Origin: Trichosphaerium sp. ATCC 40318
Lineage: Eukaryota > Discosea > Flabellinia > Trichosidae
Length of the DNA stretch: 64,000 nucleotides
Reading direction: 5' to 3'
NCBI GenBank assembly: GCA_038496445.1
Contig: JALMLS010000232.1
Location: 1-64,000 of the forward strand
Numbering within the stretch: the stretch's first letter is position 1; each line of letters opens with the position of its first letter. The notes under the pieces are model-generated. The model saw nothing but the letters and a program-made list of their open reading frames with translations. It made no database searches and was not told the origin of the DNA. Positions 1 through 9,904 of the stretch are shown in pieces. The translations under genes and the position numbers were made by a program.

Positions 1-1914
1 TACAAAACAGGTCAATTTGATTAAGATTAGGAAAGGAAGACTACAAAATTAAAGGAACGAACCAAGGATATGTGGACTGGAACAAGGAACAAAAAGCAGA
101 TATAACCACAGCAACTTACATCGAATATTTAATGTCAGGAAAGATTAATCAGTGTCATAAAGAACTCAGATAAGTTTAAAAAGTCTTTATTCTATACAAG
201 AGTAAGAGAACTTCGACTGAATGATGATGGAGTATTATATAGACGTACAGTACAACCGGATGGACAAGAAAGTTACCAAGTATATGTCCCTAATAATATA
301 AATGTGAAAAGAGAAATATTCAGGCAAGGACATGATGCACCTTTAGCAGGACACTCAGGATTCGAAAAAACGTACCACAGGATAAAACAAAGATTTTACT
401 GGCCAGGAATGTTTACAGAAACGAAGGAATGGTGTGAGTCATGCCCATCATGCCAAAGAACTAAAACACCGAGATTAAGAAAAGCAGGATTAATGGGAGA
501 AAATTTTAATGTTGGAATACCTTTTGGACTAGTCACTATGGATATCGTTGGACCACTCAACAGGACACCTAGAGGAAACACTTACCTGTTAGTGATAAAT
601 GACAACTTCACTAAATGAGTAGAAGCTTTTGCTATGCCAGATCAGGAGGCTTTGACCATTGCCAAACTATTTGTGGACCAATGGTGTTTCAGATACGGAA
701 TTCCTAAGAAAGTGTTAACAGATCAGGGAGCTAACTTTACTGGAGAAATTATGAAGCAAGTCTATGATCTACTACACATAGACAAGCGACAAACATCAGC
801 ATACCATGCTCAAACCGATGGACAGACAGAGAGATTCAATCATACCTTAATAGAAATGATAAGACATTTTGTAAATGAAGATCAGGATAACTGGGATGTA
901 TGGATCAACCCTTCTCTTTTCGCGTACCGTACAGCTGTTCATTCTACTACCAAGTATGAACCCTACAGGCTATTATTCGGAACAAGACCTAGGTTACCAT
1001 TAGATGAACTGGTAGGACAAGAAAACATTTTAGAAAATAAATATAATATGACGGACTGGGCTGAAACAATTGCACATAGACTAAGAGCTGTACATGAATT
1101 AGCTAAGAAGAATATAATGGCACAGAAAAGGAAACAAGCTAAATATTATAATGAAAAAAGAAGAGAGATAGATTACGAACTGGGACAAAAAGTTTGGTTA
1201 TACGTACCTTATGTCAGAGAAGGAGAAAAGAAGAAATTGACTCAGAAATGGAAAGGACCTTACGAGATATTACAAAGGATTGGAAGTGTTAACTACCGGC
1301 TGGACATACCTAAAGGAAGCAAATTAAACCCTGTAGTTCATGTGGAGAGGATGAAACCTTTCATTGATTCATACCTAAGGCCTACTGAAGATATTGATGT
1401 GGACCTAAGAAATATTTATACAGAGACGGCAGAAAGAGGACTTTCAGAATTAGAATCAAGTGAAGATGGAAGTGGAGAATATATACCTGGACCTGTGATG
1501 GATGGAACCAAGTCTATGCGAGATGCTAGAACAATAGCTAATAAGATAAGGGAAGAAAGTAACAAACCACAAAGAATGGAAATCGATGGAGAAGAAGAAA
1601 ATAATACAAACCTGCGAAGAAGTAAAAGAGGAAATAAAACCACGAGAACGTCAAGGCTAAAAGAACTGATCCAAAGTACCTACAAGGTAATGGAGAAGTT
1701 AGGATTGGACAAATCAAAGGAGGCGCTAAAAGATTTATTGGGAATAGGATCAAGATTTATTAGATCAGGCACCAGGAGTAAGGATTTAGAAAATGAGATT
1801 TCGTACCAGGCAGGATGCGGTCTTCTACAGTTGAAAGAATGGGTTGGAGAAATGCTGGATAACTTCGATAATGAATTTAAAGAAGAACAACTACTGGCTA
1901 TAAGCGACTGGTAA
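1..1914 (+). mobile_element. Ty3/gypsy-type LTR retrotransposon, 3' part, decayed
   Basis: The left edge of the window cuts into a Ty3/gypsy element. What remains is the end of the RNase H-to-integrase linker, a whole integrase and a long C-terminal tail. The 5' part (gag, protease, reverse transcriptase) would lie outside the window. I could not delimit a 3' LTR: no copy of a matching LTR is available, and the sequence after the stop has no obvious TG...CA-bounded repeat. The element is not intact (see the pol entry). Confidence 0.9.
63..1914 (+). pseudogene. Ty3/gypsy pol integrase region with frameshift and nonsense mutation
   Basis: Integrase inserts element cDNA into the host genome. 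Seen here: the zinc-binding H-H-C-C region (GHSGFEKTYHRIKQRFYW followed by CxxC), the catalytic triad D (VTMDIVGP), D (LTDQGANF) and E (QTDGQTERFNH), and a GPY/F module (KWKGPYEIL). A charged tail follows with no chromodomain I can recognise. The upstream linker reads in a different frame up to about base 172, where one frameshift is needed to join it. An in-frame TGA at 616-618 stands exactly where related proteins have Trp (FTK-stop-VEAF). Other genes here clearly end in TGA, so it is a nonsense mutation and not a recoded codon. The stretch from 634 to 1914 is open. Confidence 0.88.
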
Positions 1915-2422
1915 CAAACGCGTTTAAAGAAAAGCGAAGATTTGTAATTTAATTACGTACCGACGCTAAAACAGGATCGAGGATGGTTATTAAGGCTAAA
2001 CGATGTGATAAAAATTATTAACGGTTTTGATTACAAAAATACGGACTATAAACGTACCTGGATCAAAGGAGATGACTTATAAGACGAGGGCGTCTTATCT
2101 GGGGTCCCGGAGATATGTAACAGCGGTCAAACTAATTAAATAATAAATCACGTGGACTTACAATTAGACGACTTGTTATCTTTATCCCAAACCGACCCTT
2201 TAACAGTCAGAGTAATAGATGACGGAAAAACAAGACGCACCTATAACATATTTGGACACTTTGGTAGATAAGAATAGCAATAAATTTGTTATTGTAAAAC
2301 TGCGTATATTATTGTCGCCTACTGACGTTACACGGAGGCCAAGGCCTTTGGCTTTGGGGCTCTTTTTAGCACAAAAAAAGTCAAGAAAAGTATCAAATTG
2401 AAAACGAAACGTTTTATTTGGC
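1915..2422. other. Region after the retrotransposon, no gene seen
   Basis: No convincing coding sequence. This is where the 3' LTR of the Ty3/gypsy element should lie. It contains a perfect 8-bp hairpin at 2079-2098 (ATAAGACG, loop AGGG, CGTCTTAT) and a CACGTG at about 2149. Confidence 0.5.
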
Positions 2423-3194
2423 ATGAGTGATGGTAATGATATAATATGCGTTGTAGTAGGGAACTGGACAATCGGACAATCGTCTCTTATACATACATTC
2501 GCAAAAGGGACATTTCCAGAGGACTACGTACCTTCATTTTACGGTAAACGTTAAAACAACATTTAAAACAGTGTTTATGACAAGTGGGAAATTTTATTAT
2601 CAGCTTTCGGCTAACACGTTTTTTTTGGTTCACAGAGCCCTTCACATTAGAAAAACCTTCACCAGAAAATCCAGAAATGACAATAAACTTTACAATCAAA
2701 GACACAGTACGAAAAAGCTGTTCAACTGATTTTTTTTTCTGACAATTTCAAAAACAAGGGTGGAAGGGAACTTTACGATCAATTTAGACCTGAAGCTTAC
2801 AAGGACGGTGACGTGTTCGTGTTATGTTTTTCAATAGGAGATTCCAATACACTTGAAAACGTTGTATCTAAGGTACGCAGTACAACAGAGAAGAGTACTG
2901 CTGACAATTTGTTTTCAGTGGGCGCCTGGAGTGAAGAAATATGCTCCTGGAAAACCATTTCTTCTTGTTGGAACAAAGTCTGATATCCGAAGCGATACTG
3001 AGGCGCTTGCAATACTTGAAAAACAGGGAGAGGTGCCTGTGACGTATAGTGAAGGTAAAGAAGTAAGTAAGGCTATTGGTGCTATTGGATACATGGAGTG
3101 CTCCGCAAAAACTTTCAAAGGAGTCAACGAAGTTTTTGACAAAGCTAGATTAGCAGCTCGTTCGTTTGGCCAAAAGTCGTGTACTTTACTTTGA
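2423..3194 (+). CDS. Atypical Rho/Rac-family small GTPase
   Basis: Rho GTPases switch actin and NADPH-oxidase effectors at membranes. Four exons (2423-2543, 2636-2706, 2759-2872, 2919-3194) splice in frame to 193 residues, almost exactly Rac length. Canonical parts: N-terminal MSDGNDIICVVVG, the effector stretch FPEDYVP, G4 (GTKSDIR), G5 (ECSAKT) and a C-terminal CTLL CaaX box of the geranylgeranyl type. Unusual parts: the P-loop reads GNWTIGQSS, so the invariant lysine (Lys16 in Rac1) is Gln and Gly12 is Trp, and the switch II DTAGQE is DTGGRE, with Arg at the Gln61 position. The part after the effector loop is also divergent. All introns and the frame are intact, which argues against a dead gene. 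It may bind nucleotide poorly or be GTPase-deficient, like Rnd or RhoH proteins. That functional step is inference. Confidence 0.85.
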
Positions 3195-3467
3195 TAAAAA
3201 ATAACAAGACTACTTGCCAAGAAACAGCGCTGCGTTAAAATGTTGAGTATTTTGAAGGTTGTTCCTGTTTACCCGCTCGTCTCGCAACACGTGATGACAA
3301 ATGGTGCTAAATCTTCGTTTGTCACAAGCGTCAAGAGGCTTGGCAACGAAGCAGCAATTTCGGTTTCCGGCTGTGAAATAATCAACGTGTATCACGTTGA
3401 GCCTATTGGTCAGTTTTATTCAACAAAAACGAACCTGACGCGACTACAGTACTACCAATAGCCGTCA

Positions 3468-4928
3468 ATGGAAGAACCAAAGCCCGTAGCACCGTTTTTT
3501 GAAGGCGTTCCAATAGAAATTATTGTTGTAGTGTTTACGTACTGTAAAGACTATTTACATACTGCGTCTCGCTGTTGTAGGCTATTCTCGCAAATAATAG
3601 ACACTCACATGCGTCACTTGCTAAAACATAACAAAATAGTCGTCAAATCGCGTAAACGACTTAAAAAACTATATAAAACCGCACCCCACCTTATAAAACG
3701 GGTTCACATGGAAATCAAGTACGAACTAAGCCCTACAGATGACTTAAACAGTATTCTTTCTGGGGCACTTTCTCTCAGCTTTAAACACTTTCAAGTTACT
3801 TCAAGCGTTGGCTTCTTGGAAGGTGTTAAAAGTCTTGACTTTGAAAAAACTGATATTACTGATGACCATCTTAAACAGCTCAGTAAAGGAAAAGGAGGAG
3901 TGTATAAGATTGGTTTAGGCGGATGTAGAAGTATTTCAGATGTCGGCGTAAGCGAACTGTCAGGCGTTCATACAATATGTCTTAGTAGAACAAATGTAAC
4001 AGATGAGGGTATAAAGGCATTAGCAGGTGTTCACTCAATTGACTTGGATTATACTCGAGTTACAGATGAAGGTGTTATGGCGCTAGAAGGTGTTCATAAA
4101 ATATGTCTTTTTAGTACGGAGACAGGAGATGAATGTGCCAAAGCATTGGCAGGAGTTCATACAATATGGTGTTCGAAGAATTTCACTGATAAAGGAATAA
4201 AAGAACTAGCTGGTGTTCATACTATTGTACCAATGAGTAAATCTGTAACAGATGAAGGAATCAAACATCTTGCTGGTGTTCATGCTATTGATCTAAGATA
4301 TACAAGTGTTACTAGTGAAGGTATAAAATCATTAGCAGGAGTTCGTACCATTCGATTGTCTAAACATAATATTACTGATGGAATTGTTACGGGTTACATC
4401 CATGCTATTGATCTATCTAATACAGTAGTATCAGATTTTTATATCAAGCAGCTAAAAGGTGTTCACACGATTTTCTTAACAAGTTGCTTACAGATCACTG
4501 ATGAGGGTATAAAGACGCTTGCAGGTGTTCATACAATTGATCTTTCAGATACACTGGTAACTGATGAAGGTATTAAGGCATTGGCGGGCGTTTGTATGAT
4601 TAATATATCCAACACTGAAGTTACTGATGAAGGTGTTAAGGCACTTAAAGGTTTTGTTAAGGCTATTTGTTTACATGGTACACATATAACAGAACGAGGT
4701 ATTAGATCATTAGGAAGTTCTGTTAATGTATTTAATGCGCCTGATATAAAAGAAAAGATGAGGAGACTTGTTAGAATAGGACAATTGACAGCAACACGAA
4801 GACAACCATCTGCTAAATTTTGGATAAGACATACATCTTTTATACTAAAGTATAAGCGTATTTTACAGCTAGCATTTCCAATGGATTTGAAATGTAGTAT
4901 GCGGATTACACATACTGATGAACAGTGA
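3468..4928 (+). CDS. F-box/leucine-rich-repeat protein
   Basis: Single-exon gene of 486 residues. Residues ~10-50 (FEGVPIEIIVVVFTYCKDY and following) fit an F-box, the Skp1-binding module of SCF ubiquitin ligases. Residues ~115-430 are about 14 LRR units of roughly 21-23 residues with the pattern GVHTIDLSxTxVTDEGIKALA. Individual units have diverged more than in the 25-kb paralogue, so this is an older array. A basic C-terminal tail of about 60 residues follows. Relatives in the window lie near 25, 31 and 39 kb. By family analogy the LRR fan would select substrates for ubiquitination; the substrate is unknown. The ATG is chosen because the F-box begins ten residues downstream. Confidence 0.85.
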   Translation: MEEPKPVAPFFEGVPIEIIVVVFTYCKDYLHTASRCCRLFSQIIDTHMRHLLKHNKIVVKSRKRLKKLYKTAPHLIKRVHMEIKYELSPTDDLNSILSGALSLSFKHFQVTSSVGFLEGVKSLDFEKTDITDDHLKQLSKGKGGVYKIGLGGCRSISDVGVSELSGVHTICLSRTNVTDEGIKALAGVHSIDLDYTRVTDEGVMALEGVHKICLFSTETGDECAKALAGVHTIWCSKNFTDKGIKELAGVHTIVPMSKSVTDEGIKHLAGVHAIDLRYTSVTSEGIKSLAGVRTIRLSKHNITDGIVTGYIHAIDLSNTVVSDFYIKQLKGVHTIFLTSCLQITDEGIKTLAGVHTIDLSDTLVTDEGIKALAGVCMINISNTEVTDEGVKALKGFVKAICLHGTHITERGIRSLGSSVNVFNAPDIKEKMRRLVRIGQLTATRRQPSAKFWIRHTSFILKYKRILQLAFPMDLKCSMRITHTDEQ

Positions 4929-5411
4929 GAATTATCTACTTATCTGTTTTGGATTATGTTGGACTCTGAACCTACTTGCAAGTATTGTAATAAAGAATAA
5001 AACAGTAACAACTTGAGCAAAGTTATTGTAATCGTATTATATCCTCAGTAGCAAAGCATGACCCCTTGTACTTAGCAAATATTTACAGTCTACTTCACAT
5101 GTATACGGTTGTGTTTGTAGAGGACACACGTTATTGATATTTATTACAATCAACAATTTAAACCAAGCTCGTTTTTAATGTAACTCTTATGGGTTTTGCA
5201 AAAATAAACACTATTCACTCTAACTCCAAAAGTGATTCTTGAAAACAACCTCTACTAGTATAAGCACTAAGCAGGACTACAACATACTGTTTGTATCTGA
5301 CTATCGATTCTCAGGATCATGGCACCAAACGTTTGAATCTGCGTTTGTTTATGATAGTTCTGCATCTGGTTCTTTTTTATTTCTTTGTCCATACATCACT
5401 TTATCTCATAG
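4929..5411. other. Intergenic region, no gene seen
   Basis: Lies between two convergent genes. Possible poly(A) signals (AATAAA) occur about 60 bases after the F-box/LRR stop codon. Nothing else recognised. Confidence 0.4.
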
Positions 5412-6644
5412 TCAAAAGTACAAATCTATCTTGCTAATGCAGCTTGTATTATGAGCAAAATACAAAGCATGTTCATGATATATTGCAGCACTAGTACCAC
5501 TAACTCCGTTTAGTGGAATCTTGATCAAATCCTTTGTATCGACAAACAAGCAATACAATCTATGCCCGCCTCCAAAAAATAAGCGCCCTATAAAAAAGAT
5601 GAGCCTAATATCTTTGCAATCTATTTATATTCTGTAACGCGAAGACTACATACCTTTTGAATAAGAAAAGTAACTGTTTGCATGCATCGGAAGCTCATAG
5701 AAAAAATTTGTTACAAAGTTTTTATCAGTTTTATAAATATTTTTGTTTCGAGTGAAGTAAATGTTCTCATTATCATCAACAGCAACCCCACAAGTCACTA
5801 ATCCTTTAACATTGTTTTCCCAATTTAAGGACGGAGCATCACTAATCTGAGGGTGTTTAATACACTCCACATTGGAACCTTTATTTGAAGTGAATAAAAC
5901 ATGTTTAGGAGCGATTGCAACTCTTCTCATCCATTTACCATGACACACATGGAGTATTTTGAGCTCTCCAGACTGACCATCCAAGTACACTATTCTCTAA
6001 ACCTATGAGTTAAAAGGAAATTGTTTCAGTTATATGAATTGATTCTTTTTAATCACGTGATTTAACTGACTTACACCGTTTGCAGAATCGGCAATAAAAA
6101 TATTATTCCATTTGTCAACTGCAATCCCGTGAGGGTATCGTAGTTTACCTTCAGTGGCTTTGAATGTACTCACTTGATTTGTCTTCATACATAGCTTGCG
6201 TATCAAATTGTTTGTGTTGTCTGTGATAATGAGCTAACAGTGTTAGTTGTTTGCGTGACATTAATGTCTTTAAAGGAATTATCAATGCTCTATTACATCA
6301 CCGTTATTATCAAACACCAGGCCTCGCACATCGTAAAACCTTGCAGTTGTAACAGCATCTCCTACGACCCAAAAAAGTCAGTGGATAGTAAATACTATTA
6401 GGCACCATCTCTGTGTCCGCTCTTGCTTCCTCCTGCTACTCTCGTTACGTAGTGGTAGCTATTAAGGAACTGTATAGTGTCAGAAAAAGCCTTGAAACGC
6501 GTGGAGAAAGTTTACTTTGTACAATGGGCATAATTTAGCTATAGACGCCAGCATAGAGCAGGTCTGTATTGTATTTGCTAAATACGATGGATTATTTACA
6601 TATTCAAGGATGTAAAGCAGTATTTCAGGCGGCAACTCTTCCAT
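5412..6644 (-). CDS. F-box protein with NHL-type beta-propeller
   Basis: Multi-exon gene. The first exon starts MEELPPEILLYILEYVNNPS, a clear F-box, and ends at a GTAAAC donor after LCPLYK. A longer intron leads to exons with NHL/SMP-30-like blades: VRGLVFDNNGDV, IITDNTNNLIRKL, LRYPHGIAVDKWNNIFIAD, VTCGVAVDDNENIYFT. The last exon (GGGHRLYCLFVDTKDLIK to stop) joins in frame. NHL repeats form a propeller used for protein or RNA binding, so this is another candidate substrate adaptor of an SCF ubiquitin ligase. It is divergently arranged with the adenylyltransferase gene, with only about 100 bases between the start codons, which suggests a shared promoter region. The F-box plus NHL pairing is uncommon as far as I know. 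Confidence 0.75.
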
Positions 6645-6744
6645 TTACACAGTTAAGCTCTATTGTAGCAATCTGGGCTTTGTTGTCTGTATTTACGAGC
6701 CGTCAAACAAGTTCTACCTAATTTTTGAACTTTGATTTAACTGA
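6645..6744. promoter_or_regulatory. Short divergent promoter region
   Basis: About 100 bases separate the start codons of two divergent genes (F-box/NHL and adenylyltransferase-like). Both must take their core promoters from here or from within each other. No specific factor site recognised. Confidence 0.4.
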
Positions 6745-7789
6745 ATGGCAGAATCAGATAATATTAACGTGGGCGGTTCGTTTACGCCTACAGATAAACT
6801 ACAACCACTAGATAATAATAAAACAAATATCGTGTTATTTACAATTGGTAGCTTCTGTCCAGCGCATAGAAACCACGCAAGCATAGTTTCAGTACGGTTT
6901 TAAACTAATATAGCTTAGATTGCAATGATAGAAACTGCAAAAGCGTATATAGAGAAAGATAAGAATAAAAAAGTAGTTGGGGCGTATTTAGCGGTCAGGT
7001 AAAGAAATCTCGGTGATTGTTTAAGTGAAACTCGCACCTGGCTCATGAGTCAATAGTGTCAACGCTCTAAATACCGACCTAGTTACTTTGGAAACCTACA
7101 AAACAAACTTGGCATTAACGCTGTGCAAACACCTCACCGCCTTGCCTTGATAAGAATGCTGACAAAAGATAAACCATATATCATGGTACAGTTGGGCGTA
7201 TGTTAACATTCTTTGGCTTATTCTGGAAGGTTGATCAAAGTCGTTGTTGGGAGCAAGGTCCAGCTGCTGCAGCTAGAGCATGCGTTGAAGAAGCCGTTAG
7301 AGAATACTATACAAAGAAAGGTTCAAGCGGACGCTTACAATTCTTTAGCGTCCTAGGCGCTGATGGTGTATTGAAGATTAGGTCTAAGAGGACATTTTCG
7401 TAAGTGTTCAGCTGAGCAATCTCTTTTCTCAGTATTATGCTGTGTTTACATGGTTTATTAGGGCAGGTGTTATTGTAGTTGTTAACCGAGATCCAGGATT
7501 TGATGTAGAGGAAGCAATGCAAACTAAACATCCAATATGTACTTTTTACAAAGACACAGTATTCTTAACATTTGCTGAAGGTTAGCTACTCATACGTCAT
7601 TATAAAACATTCTAACAGGTCTTGAAAAAAGGATGGAAGGATAATAAATCAAGCTCTACTTTAATAAGGACGCGTATGTCTAAGGGACAAAGTATAACAG
7701 AGTTTTATCCAAAAGAAGTTTTAACATATTTGGAAAAACATAACATAACATTTGTACCGCAGCATAAACAGAAACCAAGGAAGCAATAA
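6745..7789 (+). CDS. Nicotinamide/nicotinate mononucleotide adenylyltransferase-like protein
   Basis: NMN/NaMN adenylyltransferases join a mononucleotide to ATP to make NAD or its deamido form. The first exon carries the nucleotidyltransferase motif GSFCPAHRNH (family pattern GxFxPxHxxH). Middle exons give HRLALIRML and LQFFSVLGADGVLKI, similar to the GADxL region. The last exon has SSSTLIR, matching the ISSTxxR ATP-binding motif, followed by GQSITEFYPKEVLTYLEKHNI, typical of the C-terminus of this family. There are about five introns; the first looks only about 27 bases long, and the exact joints between 6955 and 7080 are uncertain. A closely related cytidylyltransferase-type enzyme is an alternative. 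The ATG at 6745 is the first in frame. Confidence 0.72.
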
Positions 7790-8067
7790 AATAGATTTTT
7801 GTGACAACAAAAAAAACGTGTACCTTTTCAAATGTAATTTGGAAATTCACGTGACTATCACGTGAGAGAAGACAACTGTACAAAAAAAATATATTACAAT
7901 ATTAAAAAGTGTTGTAACATCTTATGGTTTTGAAGAGGAAGCACGTGGTTTTCAAAGGGTTAGATTATTAGAAGTTTGTTCTATATTTTACAAGTAAAAA
8001 CTGCAATGTAGTTTTGGAGAGGAGCTAAGAAGTGTAATGTGGGCAAGGGAGCTTGCATTAGCTTCCC

Positions 8068-9783
8068 TCATGGATGATCTTTGTTGCTTTTCTCCTTCCT
8101 CTACGTAAACCTTCATCAACATTACCAGCTCTGACTTTTGTATTCTCAAGCATTCCATTCTGTCTTCTTGTTTCTTTATTAAGACTTGCTGCCTTTTCAC
8201 CTATTCCATCAAGCATTGCTTCCAAGGTATTCAAGTCCTAATTTCATAAATATGATTGAATTCAAAAAAAAAAAACTAAAGCATTGCATACCTTGTTGAC
8301 TTGACGATCCCATTTATTTACTTCTTCATACTTCGTAGGTCCGTCTGTGTAGTCAGTATCTTCATCATCACTTAACCATTCAGAAGATCCTTTAATACCC
8401 TTTACTGCAGCCTTTTCCTTTTTACTCTTCTTTGACTTCTTTCCTTTCTTGGCTCTTCAGAAAAAAAACATTAGAAAACATCAATACGGTGCACTACTAG
8501 GCGCTTACTTTTTTCCTTTAAGTTCAGGATTTTCCGCCATGTTTTCCCGGAAGTCTTTAGCTTTTTTATGACGTTTATCTTTCTTATTCTGAGCAAGGTA
8601 TTAAAGGGTAAAAGTGTAACTTCCAAAAACAAAATAAAATGCTTACTTTGACGTATTTATGTTTTACAGAGGTAAAGAAGTGACCTAGATTATCAATTTT
8701 ACGATTCGCTTCATGTACATCATCCTCAATATCAGCCATATCAGCATGAACTTTATCAATACGCTCTAGAAACCTTTAGCCATTTTTTCTTGAAAACCGA
8801 AAAAAAAAATTCATTTAATAAAATACTTACTTCCTTGGGCTTTGAGAGAATCTGTAGTTTCATCAGCTACCATGTTTATTTGTGCTGCGATACGCTAGGT
8901 ATGTTAATAACTCATTCACACAAAGGGGAAAGTGCAAAGCGATCATTTTTACAATCTTTTCAACAAAAACACGCTTATAAACACTTGGAACACGTACAAG
9001 AGTTCTTTTTGTAGCGTCGTGGTCTATTCTCTCATCCAGCATCTTTTTTCTGTATTGAGCGTCTTGGTCAAATCTGAAGTGTGATTTTTAACACAGGAGT
9101 TTACGTGTACAATAGTAGGTGGTTCGCGTGAAGAGTAATGGAGGAAATAAAAAGATTTTTCAAGTAAATTATTTGGATTTTTACCTTTCAAGGTCTACAT
9201 CATCGAAATCTTCTACTTGTTTGCGCATCTGACTCAATTGTTGACGAGTTGGATTTGAACCGAAAAGTTCATCCCGGTCATCTCTCGTTTGGTTATTTCT
9301 TCTTACTTTTGCACCAGCCTTTGGTTTACGGCTGTTGGAAGCGGAACCATGACCCTTCGCCTTTGTTTGTTTGGTTTTTGCTTGTTTGGGTTTTGTTTTT
9401 TTAGTTTTTGACCGTTTAACGTTTTGTTTGCTTCCCCTAGCTGCTGAACCGCCATATCGAGGCGCAGCAGGTGAAAAACTGTCGTCGCTATCTGAAGCAT
9501 CATCAAACGGATTATCACCCTCACTGTCGTCACCAAACGGATTATCACCCTCGCTGTCGTCACCAAACGGGTTTGAATTCGTAGACTTCTTTCTACTACC
9601 ATACGCAGGTGACCCCGAGCTACTATCGCTTCCAAAAGGATTATTGCCCTCACTAGATTCAGAGTCTGAACCGAAGGGATTGTCAGCGCTTGTAGTTGGT
9701 TTTGGTTTGCATCTATGGGCGTCTAATACCTCTATATCTATTCCTGTTTCTCCGCAGAGAGCACACTTTACAGTTAGGCTCAT
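8068..9783 (-). CDS. SNAP-25/SNAP-29-like Qbc-SNARE with NPF repeats
   Basis: Seven exons join in frame, starting at 9783 (exon 1 9185-9783, exon 2 8998-9073). The N-terminus (about 200 residues) has a CxxC pair (KCALCGE), then at least five Asn-Pro-Phe units in an acidic Ser-rich context (NPFGSDSE, NPFGDDSEGD) and a Lys-rich stretch. Two helical SNARE-like segments follow: AQINMVADETTDSLKAQGKR with RIDKVHADMADIEDDVHEA, and VNKWDRQVNKDLNTLEAMLDG, separated by a basic KSKKSKKEK linker. No transmembrane segment, as in SNAP-25/29. SNAP-type proteins supply two helices to the four-helix fusion bundle; NPF motifs bind EH-domain endocytic proteins. Family assignment rests on helix pattern and NPF motifs, not on a full alignment. 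Confidence 0.68.
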
Positions 9784-9904
9784 TAGCCTCGTGTGTTTTC
9801 TGAATTATGGCTTTTCAAAATTTTTAGCTACGTCGGTATTTTCACCCAAGAAAAAGTCTTGCTTAGTAGAAAATTACTATCTGTAGAGGCTAGCTTGGTT
9901 CACC

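Noticed and set aside
600-640. UGA decoded as Trp in this organism
   Set aside because: The TGA at 616 stands at a Trp position, but other genes (3468-4928, 15615-16019, the Rho gene) end naturally in TGA, so it is a mutation in a dead element.
3240-3461. 73-residue frame between the Rho gene and the F-box/LRR gene
   Set aside because: Has an ATG but no domain, no splice support, and ends six bases before the next start codon; could be real but nothing supports it.
9371-9886. 171-residue plus-strand frame
   Set aside because: Antisense of the NPF-repeat exon of the SNARE gene; Ser/Leu-rich shadow without family features.
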